64,000 nucleotides of DNA from Streptomyces spinoverrucosus (GTDB taxonomy: Bacteria > Actinomycetota > Actinomycetes > Streptomycetales > Streptomycetaceae): assembly GCF_015712165.1 (NCBI RefSeq), contig NZ_JADPZX010000001.1, forward strand, positions 7,397,501 to 7,461,500, written 5' to 3'. Below are positions 41,256 to 50,979 of this stretch, piece by piece; position 1 is the first letter of the stretch; every line of letters begins with the position of its first letter. The notes under the pieces are model-generated. The model was given only the letters and a program-made list of their open reading frames with translations, did not search any database and was not told the origin of the DNA. A program made the translations under genes and the position numbers.

Positions 41256-43454
41256 TCAGGAAGCCTCCTGCTCCTGTTTCCTCAGGCGCTCGGCGACTTG
41301 AGGGGGCATCGGCTCGTGCCGTGCGTAGCGCCGGTTGAACCGTGCCGTCCCGTGCGACAGCGAGCGCAGATCGACGGCGTACCGCCCGATCTCGATCTCG
41401 GGCACCTCGGCGCGTACGAGGGTGCGCCCGCCGGCCGTCTGCTCGGTGCCCAGCACCCGGCCGCGCCGCCCCGACAGGTCGCTCATCACCGCGCCCACGT
41501 AGTCGTCGCCGACCAGCACGCTCACCTCGGCCACCGGCTCCAGCAGATGGATCTTCGCGTCGGCGGCGGCCTCCCGCAGCGCGAGCGCGCCCGCCGTCTG
41601 GAACGCGGCGTCCGAGGAGTCCACGGAGTGCGCCTTGCCGTCCAGCAGCGTGACCCGCACGTCGACCAGCGCGTGCCCCGCGGCGACTCCCTTCGCGGCC
41701 TGCGCGCGGACGCCCTTCTCCACCGACGGGATGAACTGCCGTGGCACCGCGCCGCCGACGACCTTGTCGACGAACTCGATGCCCGAGCCGCCGGGCAGCG
41801 GCTCCACCTCGATCTCGCAGATGGCGTACTGCCCGTGCCCGCCGGACTGCTTCACATGCCGGCCGCGCCCGCCGGCCCTGGTCGCGAACGTCTCCCGCAG
41901 GGAGACCTTGTGCGGAACGACGTCGACCTGGACGCCGTACCGGCTGCGCAGCCGTTCGAGGGCGACGTCCGCGTGGGCCTCGCCCAGGCACCACAGGACC
42001 ACCTGGTGGGTGTCCTGGTTCTGCTCCAGCCGCATGGTCGGGTCCTCGGCGACCAGCCGGGCCAGGCCCTGGGAGAGCTTGTCCTCGTCCGGTTTGCTGT
42101 GCGCCTGGATGGCGAGCGGCAGCAGTGGGTCGGGCATGTCCCAGGGCTCCATCAGGAGCGGGTCGTCCTTGGCGGAGAGGGTGTCGCCGGTCTCCGCGCG
42201 GTTCAGCTTCGCCACGCAGGCGAGGTCACCCGCGACGCAGTGCGACACCGGACGCTGTTGCTTTCCGAACGGCGTGGACACGGCACCGATGCGTTCGTCG
42301 ACGTCGTGGTCCTCGTGGCCCCGGTCCGCCAGTCCGTGCCCGGAGACATGGACGGTCTCGTCCGGGCGCAGGGTCCCGGAGAAGACGCGCACGAGCGAGA
42401 CACGGCCGACGTACGGGTCGGACGAGGTCCGCACGACCTCCGCGACCAGCGGTCCGTCGGGGTCGCAGGGTTTCAGTTCCCGCGCCCTGCCGTCGATGGT
42501 GGTGACCTGGGGCTGGGCATGCTCCAGCGGGGTCGGGAACCCTCCGGTGACCAGCTCCAGCAGCTCGACCGTGCCGATGCCCTGCCGGGCGCCGTCGGCG
42601 GCGGGGGCGGCGGCCAGGACGGGGAAGAACGTCCCGCGCGCGACAGCCCGCTCCAGGTCGTCCACGAGCGTCTTGACGTCGATCTGCTCCCCGCCGAGAT
42701 AGCGGTCCATGAGGGTCTCGTCCTCGCTCTCCGCGATGATCCCCTCGATCAGCCGGTTGCGGGCCTCCTCGATCAGCGGCAGCTGGTCCTCGCCCGGCTC
42801 GGACTCCTTGCGCTCGCCGGTCGAGTAGTCGAACAGCTTCTGCGACAGCAGCCCGATCAGCCCGGTCACGGGGGCGTGCCCGTCCGGCGCCTGCGGGCCG
42901 TGCAGCGGCAGATACAGCGGCAGGACGGCGTCGGGGTCGTCGGCGCCGAAGGCCTCCGCGCAGACCCGCGTCATCTCCTCGAAGTCCGCGCGGGCGGCCT
43001 CCAGGTGCGTCACGACGATGGCGCGCGGCATGCCGACGGCCGCGCACTCCTCCCACACCATGCGAGTCGAGCCGTCCACGCCGTCCGAGGCCGAGACGAC
43101 GAAGAGGGCCGCGTCCGCCGCTCGCAGACCGGCCCGCAGTTCCCCGACGAAGTCCGCGTAGCCGGGGGTGTCGAGAACGTTGACCTTGATGCCGTTCCAC
43201 TCGACCGGCACCAGGGAGAGCTGCACCGAGCGCTGCTGCCGGTGCTCGATCTCGTCGTAGTCGGAGACGGTGCCGCCGTCTTCCACACGGCCCGCCCGGT
43301 TCACCGCCCCAGCGGTCAGTGCGAGGGCTTCCACCAGTGTTGTCTTCCCCGCTCCGGAGTGGCCGACCAGCACCACATTCCGTACGGACGTGGGGTGGTC
43401 GGCCGCCACTGCCCTGCCGGCGGCTCCGGGGTGTGCGTTGGTCTTGTCGCCCAT
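41256..43454 (-). CDS. Elongation factor G-like protein (EF-G2 type)
   Basis: The product is 732 aa, an EF-G-like translational GTPase. G1 is G-H-S-G-A-G-K-T-T (31-39) and G3 is D-T-P-G-Y-A-D-F. The G4 position, normally N-K-x-D, reads T-H-L-E, so guanine specificity may be altered. Domains II-V follow in the EF-G order, with the domain IV signature G-G-H-G-Q-Y-A. It is not the main EF-G. Roles suggested for such paralogues are ribosome recycling or stress, but none is proven here. GGGAGG precedes the ATG. Confidence 0.9.
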   Translation of the reverse strand: MGDKTNAHPGAAGRAVAADHPTSVRNVVLVGHSGAGKTTLVEALALTAGAVNRAGRVEDGGTVSDYDEIEHRQQRSVQLSLVPVEWNGIKVNVLDTPGYADFVGELRAGLRAADAALFVVSASDGVDGSTRMVWEECAAVGMPRAIVVTHLEAARADFEEMTRVCAEAFGADDPDAVLPLYLPLHGPQAPDGHAPVTGLIGLLSQKLFDYSTGERKESEPGEDQLPLIEEARNRLIEGIIAESEDETLMDRYLGGEQIDVKTLVDDLERAVARGTFFPVLAAAPAADGARQGIGTVELLELVTGGFPTPLEHAQPQVTTIDGRARELKPCDPDGPLVAEVVRTSSDPYVGRVSLVRVFSGTLRPDETVHVSGHGLADRGHEDHDVDERIGAVSTPFGKQQRPVSHCVAGDLACVAKLNRAETGDTLSAKDDPLLMEPWDMPDPLLPLAIQAHSKPDEDKLSQGLARLVAEDPTMRLEQNQDTHQVVLWCLGEAHADVALERLRSRYGVQVDVVPHKVSLRETFATRAGGRGRHVKQSGGHGQYAICEIEVEPLPGGSGIEFVDKVVGGAVPRQFIPSVEKGVRAQAAKGVAAGHALVDVRVTLLDGKAHSVDSSDAAFQTAGALALREAAADAKIHLLEPVAEVSVLVGDDYVGAVMSDLSGRRGRVLGTEQTAGGRTLVRAEVPEIEIGRYAVDLRSLSHGTARFNRRYARHEPMPPQVAERLRKQEQEAS

Positions 43455-43736
43455 GATCCTGCCTCCCGTGCACGGTGAGGTCACTGTGGGCGCGGACACG
43501 CGGGACCCGCGTGCTGGGCGGCTCCGGCGACGCCCGCGATTCTTCGAGCTTTCCACTCTCGTCACGGTGCGTCCATACAAAGGACGCGAAGGCGCCAACC
43601 GGCGTCGGTTGCAAGCCGTGCGCCGGACCGCGGTCAGGCGCGGGTGCCGGGCGGTCGCCCGCACGCGTGCGTGGCTACGATGGGCCAGCCGACGGCCAGC
43701 AGGGGCCGCGCGGCGCCAGCGACCCTCGGGAAGGCC

Positions 43737-44420
43737 ATGCTGAACAAGTACGCGCGTGCATTCTTCACGCGTGTCCTCACACCGTTCGCCGCGTTTCTCA
43801 TCCGCCGGGGCGTGAGCCCGGACACGGTCACGCTGATCGGCACCGCGGGCGTGATGGCGGGCGCGCTGGTCTTCTACCCCCGGGGCGAGTTCTTCTGGGG
43901 CACGGTCGTCATCACCCTGTTCGTCTTCTCCGACCTCGTCGACGGCAACATGGCCCGCCAGCTGGGCCGCACGAGCCGCTGGGGCGCCTTCCTGGACTCC
44001 ACCCTGGACCGGGTCGCCGACGGCGCCATCTTCGGCGGGTTCGCCCTCTGGTACGCCGGTGGCGGGGACGACCTCGTGCTGTGCGCCGTCTCGATCTTCT
44101 GCCTGGCCAGCGGCCAGGTGGTGTCGTACACCAAGGCGCGCGGCGAGTCGATCGGACTGCCGGTCGCGGTCAACGGGCTCGTCGAGCGCGCCGAGCGCCT
44201 GGTGATCTCGCTGGTCGCCGCGGGGCTCGCGGGGCTGCACGCGTTCGGCGTGCCGGGCATCGACGTGCTGCTGCCGATCGCCCTGTGGCTGGTCGCCGTG
44301 GGCAGCCTGATCACGCTGATCCAGCGGGTCGTCACGGTCCGCCGGGAGTCCGCCGAGGCGGAGGCGGCGGAGCGCCCGAACGCCGACAATGCCTCTCAGG
44401 GGAGGGAGACGGCGAAATGA
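43737..44420 (+). CDS. pgsA: CDP-alcohol phosphatidyltransferase (phosphatidylinositol-phosphate synthase type)
   Basis: The product is 227 aa. It carries the full CDP-alcohol motif S-D-L-V-D-G-N-M-A-R ... G-A-F-L-D-S-T-L-D-R and about six membrane helices. In actinobacteria the copy next to the PIM acyltransferase and PimA genes makes phosphatidylinositol phosphate from CDP-diacylglycerol and inositol phosphate. GGGAAGG precedes ATG 43737. The stop overlaps the next ATG (ATGA). A phosphatidylglycerophosphate role is less likely given the neighbours. Confidence 0.92.
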   Translation: MLNKYARAFFTRVLTPFAAFLIRRGVSPDTVTLIGTAGVMAGALVFYPRGEFFWGTVVITLFVFSDLVDGNMARQLGRTSRWGAFLDSTLDRVADGAIFGGFALWYAGGGDDLVLCAVSIFCLASGQVVSYTKARGESIGLPVAVNGLVERAERLVISLVAAGLAGLHAFGVPGIDVLLPIALWLVAVGSLITLIQRVVTVRRESAEAEAAERPNADNASQGRETAK

Positions 44421-45325
44421 GCGCTCGGGACACGCTGACGGACGCCCTGTACGGGCTCGGCTGGAGCACGGTGAAGAAGCTCCCCGAGCCGGTGGCCGCA
44501 CGGCTCGGGAACACCGTGGCCGATCTGTCCTGGAAACAGCGCGGCAAGGGGGTACAGCGGCTGGAGAGCAACTACGCGCGCGTGGTGCCCGACGCCACCC
44601 CGGAGCGGCTCGCCGAGCTCTCGCGCGCGGGCATGCGCTCGTATCTGCGCTACTGGATGGAGTCCTTCCGGCTCCCCGCCTGGAGCGCCGAGCGCGTCAG
44701 GAGCGGCTTCGACCCCAAGGACCTGCACTTCCTCACCGACGGCCTGGCCGCCGGCAAGGGCGTCGTCCTGGCGCTGCCGCACCTGGCCAACTGGGATCTG
44801 GCCGGCGCCTGGGTCACCACCAAACTGGGCATCCCCTTCACCACGGTCGCCGAGCGCCTGAAGCCGGAGACGCTCTACGACCGTTTCGTCGCCTACCGCG
44901 CGGGCCTCGGCATGGAGGTCCTCCCGCACAACGGCGGCTCCGCCTTCGGCACCCTGGCCCGGCGGCTGCGCGACGGCGGCCTGGTCTGCCTGGTCGCCGA
45001 CCGCGACCTGTCCGCCTCCGGCGTCGAGGTGCGGTTCTTCGGCGACACCGCGCGGATGCCGGCCGGACCGGCCCTGCTGGCCCAGCAGACCGGCGCGCTG
45101 CTGCTGCCGGTGACGCTCTGGTACGACGACTCACCCGTCATGCGCGGCCGGGTGCACCCCCCGATCGAGGTACCCCAGTCAGGTACCCGGGCCGAGAAGA
45201 CGTCTGTCATGACACAGGCCCTGGCGGACGCCTTCGCCTCGGGGATCGCCGACCATCCGGAGGACTGGCACATGCTGCAGCGGTTGTGGCTCAAGGACCT
45301 CGACCCCGCGAAGGGGACCCCGTGA
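44417..45325 (+). CDS. Phosphatidylinositol mannoside acyltransferase
   Basis: The product is 302 aa, of the lysophospholipid/lipid A acyltransferase family with the catalytic H-L-A-N-W-D (His122, Asp127) and a Y-D-D-S-P-V region near the C-terminus. It lies between pgsA and pimA with 4-nt overlaps on both sides. In mycobacteria the matching gene (PatA) acylates the mannose of PIM1/PIM2. It acts on the cytoplasmic face of the membrane. Confidence 0.92.
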   Translation: MSARDTLTDALYGLGWSTVKKLPEPVAARLGNTVADLSWKQRGKGVQRLESNYARVVPDATPERLAELSRAGMRSYLRYWMESFRLPAWSAERVRSGFDPKDLHFLTDGLAAGKGVVLALPHLANWDLAGAWVTTKLGIPFTTVAERLKPETLYDRFVAYRAGLGMEVLPHNGGSAFGTLARRLRDGGLVCLVADRDLSASGVEVRFFGDTARMPAGPALLAQQTGALLLPVTLWYDDSPVMRGRVHPPIEVPQSGTRAEKTSVMTQALADAFASGIADHPEDWHMLQRLWLKDLDPAKGTP

Positions 45326-46485
45326 GGATCGGCATCGTCTGCCCGTACTCCTGGGATGTGCCAGGTGGCGTCCAATTCCACATCCGGGACCTGGCCGAGT
45401 ACTTCATCCGCCTCGGGCACGAGGTGTCCGTCCTCGCCCCCGCCGACGACGACACCCCGCTCCCGCCGTACGTCGTCTCGGCGGGCCGCGCGGTGCCGGT
45501 GCCGTACAACGGCTCGGTGGCCCGGCTGAACTTCGGCTTCCTGTCGGCGGCCCGGGTACGCCGCTGGCTGCACGACGGCGCCTTCGACGTGATCCACATC
45601 CACGAACCGGCGTCCCCGTCCCTGGGCCTGCTGGCCTGCTGGGCCGCGCAGGGCCCGATCGTCGCCACCTTCCACACCTCCAACCCCCGCTCGCGCGCGA
45701 TGATCGCCGCGTACGCGATCCTCCAGGCCGCGCTGGAGAAGATCAGCGCCCGGATCGCGGTCAGCGAGTACGCCCGCCGCACCCTGGTCGAGCACCTCGG
45801 CGGGGACGCCGTGGTGATCCCCAACGGCGTCGACGTCGACTTCTTCGCCAGGGCCGAGCCCAACCCCGACTGGCAGGGCGACACCATCGGCTTCGTCGGC
45901 CGGATCGACGAGCCCCGCAAGGGCCTGCCGGTGCTGATGCGGGCGCTGCCCAGGATCCTCGCCGAGCGGCCGCAGACGCGGCTGCTGGTCGCGGGCCGCG
46001 GGGACGAACAGCAGGCCGTCGAGTCGCTGCCCGCCGAGCTGCGCTCCAGGGTGGAGTTCCTCGGCATGGTGAGCGACGAGGACAAGGCCCGCTTCCTGCG
46101 CAGCGTCGACGTGTACGTGGCACCCAACACCGGCGGCGAGAGCTTCGGGATCATCCTGGTCGAGGCGATGTCGGCGGGCGCGCCGGTGCTGGCCTCGGAC
46201 CTGGACGCCTTCGCGCAGGTACTCGACCAGGGCGCGGCGGGGGAGCTGTTCGCCAACGAGGACGCGGACGCGCTCGCCGAGGCGGCGCTGCGGCTGCTGG
46301 ACGACCCGGTGCGCCGGGAGAAGCTGCGCGAGCGCGGCAGCGCGCATGTGCGCCGGTTCGACTGGTCGACCGTCGGCGCGGACATCCTGTCGGTGTACGA
46401 GACGGTGACGGACGGCACCGCCGCGGTCGCCGCCGACGACCGTCCCCTGGGACTGTGGGGGCGGTTCGGGCTGGCCCGCGACTGA
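45322..46485 (+). CDS. pimA: Phosphatidyl-myo-inositol mannosyltransferase PimA
   Basis: The product is 387 aa, a GT4 GT-B glycosyltransferase. N-terminal V-C-P-Y-S-W-D-V-P-G-G-V-Q-F-H and C-terminal P-N-T-G-G-E-S-F-G-I-I-L-V-E-A-M-S-A-G-A (the nucleotide-sugar E-x7-E motif). It transfers the first mannose from GDP-mannose to phosphatidylinositol. The GTG start overlaps the acyltransferase stop, completing the pgsA-acyltransferase-pimA operon. Confidence 0.95.
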   Translation: MRIGIVCPYSWDVPGGVQFHIRDLAEYFIRLGHEVSVLAPADDDTPLPPYVVSAGRAVPVPYNGSVARLNFGFLSAARVRRWLHDGAFDVIHIHEPASPSLGLLACWAAQGPIVATFHTSNPRSRAMIAAYAILQAALEKISARIAVSEYARRTLVEHLGGDAVVIPNGVDVDFFARAEPNPDWQGDTIGFVGRIDEPRKGLPVLMRALPRILAERPQTRLLVAGRGDEQQAVESLPAELRSRVEFLGMVSDEDKARFLRSVDVYVAPNTGGESFGIILVEAMSAGAPVLASDLDAFAQVLDQGAAGELFANEDADALAEAALRLLDDPVRREKLRERGSAHVRRFDWSTVGADILSVYETVTDGTAAVAADDRPLGLWGRFGLARD

Positions 46486-46525
46486 CTGATCACGCCCGAG
46501 GGACACCCCGGTAGCCTTGCCGCCC

Positions 46526-47068
46526 GTGACCGCAACCCTCATCTGGATCCTCGTCGCCCTCATCGCCATCGGCGTGTACCTGAGCTGGACGGCGGGCCGT
46601 CTGGACCGGCTGCACGCCCGGATCGACGCCACCCGTGCCGCCCTGGACGCCCAGCTGCTGCGCCGCGCCTCCGTGGCGCAGGAACTGGCCACCTCCGGGG
46701 TGCTGGACCCGGCGGCCTCGATCGTGCTGTACGAGGCGGCGCACGCGGCCCGGCAGGCCGAGGAGGAGCAGCGGGAGGTCGCCGAGAGCGAGCTGAGCCA
46801 GGCCCTGCGCGCGGTGTTCGCCGAGCCGCAGCAGGTCGAGGCGGTCCGGGAGGCGCCCGGGGGAGAGGCGGCGGCCCGGGAGCTGACCGAGGCGGTGCGC
46901 CGGGTGCCGATGGCCCGGCGCTTCCACAACGACGCGGTGGGGGCGGCCCGCAGGCTGCGCGAACACCGCAAGGTGCGCTGGTTCCGGCTGGCCGGCCACG
47001 CCCCGTTCCCCCTGGCCTTCGAGATGGACGACGAGCCACCGACGGCCCTGGTGGACCGGGCCGCGTAG
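46526..47068 (+). CDS. Membrane-anchored protein with coiled coil (LemA-like topology)
   Basis: The product is 180 aa. One N-terminal membrane helix (L-I-W-I-L-V-A-L-I-A-I-G-V-Y-L) is followed by a long Ala/Glu/Arg helix likely to form a coiled coil. The layout resembles LemA proteins, though the signature was not confirmed. GTG 46526 lies 8 bp after TAGCCT, so the mRNA may be leaderless. It follows the PIM operon and precedes pdxS. Function unknown. Confidence 0.78.
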   Translation: MTATLIWILVALIAIGVYLSWTAGRLDRLHARIDATRAALDAQLLRRASVAQELATSGVLDPAASIVLYEAAHAARQAEEEQREVAESELSQALRAVFAEPQQVEAVREAPGGEAAARELTEAVRRVPMARRFHNDAVGAARRLREHRKVRWFRLAGHAPFPLAFEMDDEPPTALVDRAA

Positions 47069-47182
47069 ACCCTCGTACCGGAAAACGATCCACCGGCTCC
47101 ACATTGGCCCTTGCTGTGGCCTGCACACCTCCCGTTTCCTCGGTGTTTGCAGAAACCCTCTTTCACTTCAGTGAGGTCACCC

Positions 47183-48094
47183 GTGTCCAGCACGCTCTCC
47201 GAGAACCAGGCCCCCGAGACCGGCACCGCCCGCGTGAAGCGCGGCATGGCCGAGCAGCTCAAGGGTGGCGTGATCATGGATGTCGTCACGCCGGAACAGG
47301 CCAAGATCGCCGAGGACGCGGGCGCCGTCGCCGTCATGGCCCTGGAGCGGGTCCCGGCCGACATCCGCAAGGACGGCGGCGTGGCCCGGATGTCCGACCC
47401 GGACATGATCGAGGGCATCATCGAGGCCGTCTCGATCCCGGTCATGGCCAAGTCCCGCATCGGCCACTTCGTCGAGGCCCAGGTCCTGCAGTCGCTCGGC
47501 GTCGACTACATCGACGAGTCCGAGGTCCTCACCCCGGCCGACGAGGTCAACCACTCCGACAAGTGGGCCTTCACCACCCCGTTCGTCTGCGGCGCCACCA
47601 ACCTCGGTGAGGCCCTGCGCCGGATCGCCGAGGGCGCGGCCATGATCCGCTCCAAGGGCGAGGCCGGCACCGGCAACGTCGTCGAGGCCGTCCGCCACCT
47701 GCGCCAGATCAAGAACGAGATCGCCCGCCTGCGCGGCTACGACAACCACGAGCTGTACGCCGCCGCCAAGGAGCTGCGCGCCCCGTACGAGCTGGTCAAG
47801 GAGGTCGCCGAGCTCGGCAAGCTGCCGGTCGTGCTGTTCTCCGCCGGTGGTGTGGCCACCCCGGCCGACGCCGCGCTGATGCGCCAGCTCGGCGCCGAGG
47901 GCGTCTTCGTCGGCTCGGGCATCTTCAAGTCCGGCGACCCGGCCAAGCGTGCCGCCGCCATCGTGAAGGCCACCACCTTCTACGACGACCCGAAGATCAT
48001 CGCGGACGCGTCCCGCAACCTCGGCGAGGCCATGGTCGGCATCAACTGCGACACCCTCCCCGAGACCGAGCGCTACGCCAACCGCGGCTGGTAA
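47183..48094 (+). CDS. pdxS: Pyridoxal 5'-phosphate synthase subunit PdxS
   Basis: The product is 303 aa, a TIM barrel that builds PLP from ribose 5-phosphate, glyceraldehyde 3-phosphate and ammonia. Catalytic Lys positions sit in G-G-V-I-M-D-V-V near 30 and V-M-A-K-S-R-I-G-H near 93. The C-terminal G-I-N-C-D-T-L is typical. GTG 47183 has GTGAGG ahead of it. PdxT, 5 bp downstream, supplies ammonia. Confidence 0.97.
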   Translation: MSSTLSENQAPETGTARVKRGMAEQLKGGVIMDVVTPEQAKIAEDAGAVAVMALERVPADIRKDGGVARMSDPDMIEGIIEAVSIPVMAKSRIGHFVEAQVLQSLGVDYIDESEVLTPADEVNHSDKWAFTTPFVCGATNLGEALRRIAEGAAMIRSKGEAGTGNVVEAVRHLRQIKNEIARLRGYDNHELYAAAKELRAPYELVKEVAELGKLPVVLFSAGGVATPADAALMRQLGAEGVFVGSGIFKSGDPAKRAAAIVKATTFYDDPKIIADASRNLGEAMVGINCDTLPETERYANRGW

Positions 48095-48099
48095 CCACC

Positions 48100-48708
48100 A
48101 TGACGGAAGCACCTGTGATCGGCGTCCTGGCCCTCCAGGGCGACGTACGGGAGCACCTCGTCGCCCTGGCCGCGGCCGACGCCGTGGCCAGGCCGGTGCG
48201 GCGCCTCGAGGAGCTCGCCGAGGTCGACGGCCTGGTCATCCCCGGCGGCGAGTCCACCACCATCTCCAAGCTGGCCATCCTGTTCGGCGTGATGGAGCCC
48301 CTCCGCGCGCGCGTGCGGGACGGCATGCCCGTCTACGGCACCTGCGCGGGCATGATCATGCTGGCCGACAAGATCCTCGACCCGCGTTCGGGCCAGGAGA
48401 CTGTCGGCGGCATCGACATGATCGTGCGCCGCAACGCCTTCGGGCGTCAGAACGAGTCCTTCGAAGCGGCGGTCGACGTCAAGGGCGTCCCGGGCGATCC
48501 TGTGGAGGGCGTCTTCATCCGCGCCCCCTGGGTCGAGTCCGTCGGTGCCCAGGCCGAGGTGCTCGCCGAGCACGACGGCCACATCGTCGCGGTCCGCCAG
48601 GGCAACGCGCTCGCCACGTCGTTCCACCCGGAACTGACCGGCGACCACCGCATGCACGGCCTGTTCGTGGACATGGTGCGCGCCAACCGGACAGCGGAGT
48701 CCTTGTAG
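48100..48708 (+). CDS. pdxT: Pyridoxal 5'-phosphate synthase glutaminase subunit PdxT
   Basis: The product is 202 aa, a class I glutaminase. Triad: Cys in Y-G-T-C-A-G-M, and His and Glu in S-F-H-P-E-L-T. The N-terminal [13 protein letters not shown] and P-G-G-E-S-T-T match the family. It makes ammonia from glutamine for PdxS. Same operon as pdxS, 5 bp apart. Confidence 0.97.
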   Translation: MTEAPVIGVLALQGDVREHLVALAAADAVARPVRRLEELAEVDGLVIPGGESTTISKLAILFGVMEPLRARVRDGMPVYGTCAGMIMLADKILDPRSGQETVGGIDMIVRRNAFGRQNESFEAAVDVKGVPGDPVEGVFIRAPWVESVGAQAEVLAEHDGHIVAVRQGNALATSFHPELTGDHRMHGLFVDMVRANRTAESL

Positions 48709-48757
48709 GATCTCTGGCGTTCGTTGCAGAGATGGGTTACGCGAAGGAGACAGGCAG

Positions 48758-49510
48758 ATGTCCGGCCACTCTAAATGGGCCACGACGAAGCACAAGAAGG
48801 CCGTGATCGATGCCAAGCGCGGCAAGCTCTTCGCGAAGCTGATCAAGAACATCGAGGTCGCGGCGCGGATGGGCGGCGTGGACCTCGAAGGCAACCCGAC
48901 GCTCTACGACGCCGTCCAGAAGGCCAAGAAGCAGTCGGTCCCGAACAAGAACATCGACTCCGCGATCAAGCGCGGTGGCGGCCTCGAAGCCGGTGGCGCC
49001 GACTACGAGACGATCATGTACGAGGGCTACGGCCCCAACGGCGTTGCCGTGCTCATCGAGTGCCTCACGGACAACCGCAACCGTGCCGCCTCCGACGTCC
49101 GCGTCGCCATGACCCGCAACGGCGGCTCCATGGCCGACCCGGGCTCGGTGTCATACATGTTCAGCCGCAAGGGCGTCGTCATCGTCCCCAAGGGCGAGCT
49201 GACCGAGGATGACGTCCTGACCGCCGTCCTGGACGCCGGTGCCGAGGAGGTCAACGACCTTGGCGAGTCCTTCGAGGTCATCAGCGAGGCCACCGACCTG
49301 GTCGCGGTCCGCACCGCCCTCCAGGAGGCCGGCATCGACTACGACTCCGCCGACTCCAGCTTCGTGCCGTCCGTCCAGGTCGAGCTCGACGAGGAGGGCG
49401 CCAAGAAGATCTTCAAGCTGATCGACGCGCTGGAGGACAGCGACGACGTGCAGAACGTCTTCGCCAACTTCGACGTGTCCGACGAGATCATGGAGAAGGT
49501 CGAGGCGTAA
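48758..49510 (+). CDS. YebC/PmpR-family (TACO1-like) protein
   Basis: The product is 250 aa, starting [14 protein letters not shown], the invariant opening of the family, with [11 protein letters not shown] in the middle. It has been described as a transcription regulator and, more recently, as a translation factor easing stalling at proline stretches. In bacteria it often sits before ruvC, as here. Ribosome site GAAGGAGA. Confidence 0.95.
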   Translation: MSGHSKWATTKHKKAVIDAKRGKLFAKLIKNIEVAARMGGVDLEGNPTLYDAVQKAKKQSVPNKNIDSAIKRGGGLEAGGADYETIMYEGYGPNGVAVLIECLTDNRNRAASDVRVAMTRNGGSMADPGSVSYMFSRKGVVIVPKGELTEDDVLTAVLDAGAEEVNDLGESFEVISEATDLVAVRTALQEAGIDYDSADSSFVPSVQVELDEEGAKKIFKLIDALEDSDDVQNVFANFDVSDEIMEKVEA

Positions 49511-49536
49511 CGCTGCCGCGGGCTCAAGCGTGCTCC

Positions 49537-49566
49537 ACGGGCCGACGGGACATCCCGTCGGCCCGT
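49537..49566 (+). terminator. Terminator after the yebC-family gene
   Basis: ACGGGCCGACGGGA and TCCCGTCGGCCCGT around CA, followed by CGCTTT. A perfect 14-bp inverted repeat with a tight centre, 26 bp past the stop and 80 bp before ruvC. Confidence 0.75.
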
Positions 49567-49646
49567 CGCTTTGCCGGGCGTTGGTGCGAGGCGTTGTCGG
49601 TGGCACCCGATAGCCTGCACAAACTGGCGATCGAAGGGAGGGGCCG

Positions 49647-50192
49647 GTGCGCGTACTGGGGGTGGACCCGGGACTGACCCGGTGCGGTGTCGGCGTCGTG
49701 GAGGGGGTCGCGGGGCGGCCGCTCACGATGCTCGGCGTCGGCGTCGTGCGTACGCCCGTCGACGCGGACCTCGGCCATCGCCTGGTCGCGATCGAGCAGG
49801 GCATCGAGCAGTGGCTCGACGAGCACCGGCCCGAATTCGTCGCCGTGGAGCGGGTGTTCAGCCAGCACAACGTGCGCACGGTGATGGGCACGGCCCAGGC
49901 CAGCGCCGTCGCCATGCTCTGTGCGGCCCGCCGCGGCATCCCCGTCGCCCTGCACACGCCCAGCGAGGTCAAGGCCGCCGTCACCGGCACCGGACGCGCC
50001 GACAAGGCGCAGGTCGGCGCCATGGTCACCCGGCTGCTGCGGCTCGACGCACCGCCGAAACCGGCCGACGCCGCCGACGCCCTCGCGCTCGCCATCTGCC
50101 ACATCTGGCGCGCCCCCGCCCAGAACCGCCTCCAGCAGGCCGTCGCCCTGCACACCGCAAGAGCAACCGCATCGAAAGGCCGTACGGCATGA
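49647..50192 (+). CDS. ruvC: Holliday junction endonuclease RuvC
   Basis: The product is 181 aa. Acidic catalytic residues are in [10 protein letters not shown] (Asp7), V-A-V-E-R-V-F (Glu near 70) and the C-terminal D-A-A-D-A-L-A-L-A. It cuts four-way DNA junctions during recombination repair together with RuvAB. The GTG start follows GAAGGGAGG. The stop overlaps the ruvA ATG (ATGA). Confidence 0.97.
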   Translation: MRVLGVDPGLTRCGVGVVEGVAGRPLTMLGVGVVRTPVDADLGHRLVAIEQGIEQWLDEHRPEFVAVERVFSQHNVRTVMGTAQASAVAMLCAARRGIPVALHTPSEVKAAVTGTGRADKAQVGAMVTRLLRLDAPPKPADAADALALAICHIWRAPAQNRLQQAVALHTARATASKGRTA

Positions 50193-50794
50193 TCGCCTTC
50201 GTCAGCGGCACGGTCGCCGCCCTCGCTCCCGACGCCGCGGTGGTCGAGGTCGGCGGCGTCGGCATGGCCGTCCAGTGCACGCCCAACACACTGTCGACGC
50301 TCCGCGTCGGCCGGCCCGCCAAGCTCGCCACCTCCCTCGTCGTACGCGAGGACTCCCTGACGCTGTACGGCTTCGCGGACGACGACGAGCGGCAGGTCTT
50401 CGAGCTGCTCCAGACCGCGAGCGGGGTCGGCCCCCGGCTCGCCCAGGCCATGCTCGCCGTGCACACCCCGGACGCGCTGCGCCGTGCCGTGGCGACGGGC
50501 GACGAGAAGGCGCTCACCGCCGTCCCCGGCATCGGCAAGAAGGGCGCCCAGAAGCTGCTGCTGGAGCTGAGGGACCGCCTGGGCGAGCCGATCGGCGCCC
50601 CCGCGGTCGGCGCACCGGTCAGCACCGGCTGGCGCGACCAGTTGCACGCCGCCCTGATCGGCCTGGGGTACGCGACCCGCGAGGCCGACGAGGCGGTCGC
50701 CGCGGTCGCGCCCCAGGCCGAGGCCGCCGAGGGCACACCCCAGGTGGGCCAGTTGCTGAAGGCGGCCCTGCAGACTCTCAACAGAGCGCGCTGA
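50189..50794 (+). CDS. ruvA: Holliday junction branch-migration protein RuvA
   Basis: The product is 201 aa. OB domain at the N-terminus (M-I-A-F-V-S-G-T-V), two helix-hairpin-helix motifs (G-V-G-P-R-L-A and [10 protein letters not shown]) and a C-terminal RuvB-contact domain ([11 protein letters not shown]). It binds the junction and loads RuvB. Translationally coupled to ruvC. Confidence 0.97.
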   Translation: MIAFVSGTVAALAPDAAVVEVGGVGMAVQCTPNTLSTLRVGRPAKLATSLVVREDSLTLYGFADDDERQVFELLQTASGVGPRLAQAMLAVHTPDALRRAVATGDEKALTAVPGIGKKGAQKLLLELRDRLGEPIGAPAVGAPVSTGWRDQLHAALIGLGYATREADEAVAAVAPQAEAAEGTPQVGQLLKAALQTLNRAR

Positions 50795-50816
50795 CGCCGG
50801 GCACCCGGCACGGAAC

Positions 50817-50932
50817 GGCCGGAAAACGACCTCCGAAAGCCGGGAACGACCCCTCCGAAAGCCGGGAACGACCCCTCCGAACGCGGGAAACACCCTCCGA
50901 GAGCCGGGAACGACCCTCGAAAAGGGGCGCCC
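50817..50932 (+). repeat. ~20-22-bp tandem repeat between ruvA and ruvB
   Basis: Five tandem units of the type TCCGAAAGCCGGGAACGACC fill most of the ruvA-ruvB gap; two inner units are identical and the outer ones have drifted. In most genomes ruvA and ruvB are adjacent or overlapping. Confidence 0.85.
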
Positions 50933-50979
50933 CCACCCTCATACGACACCCGACCGCGACACGACCCGAGGCACACTCC

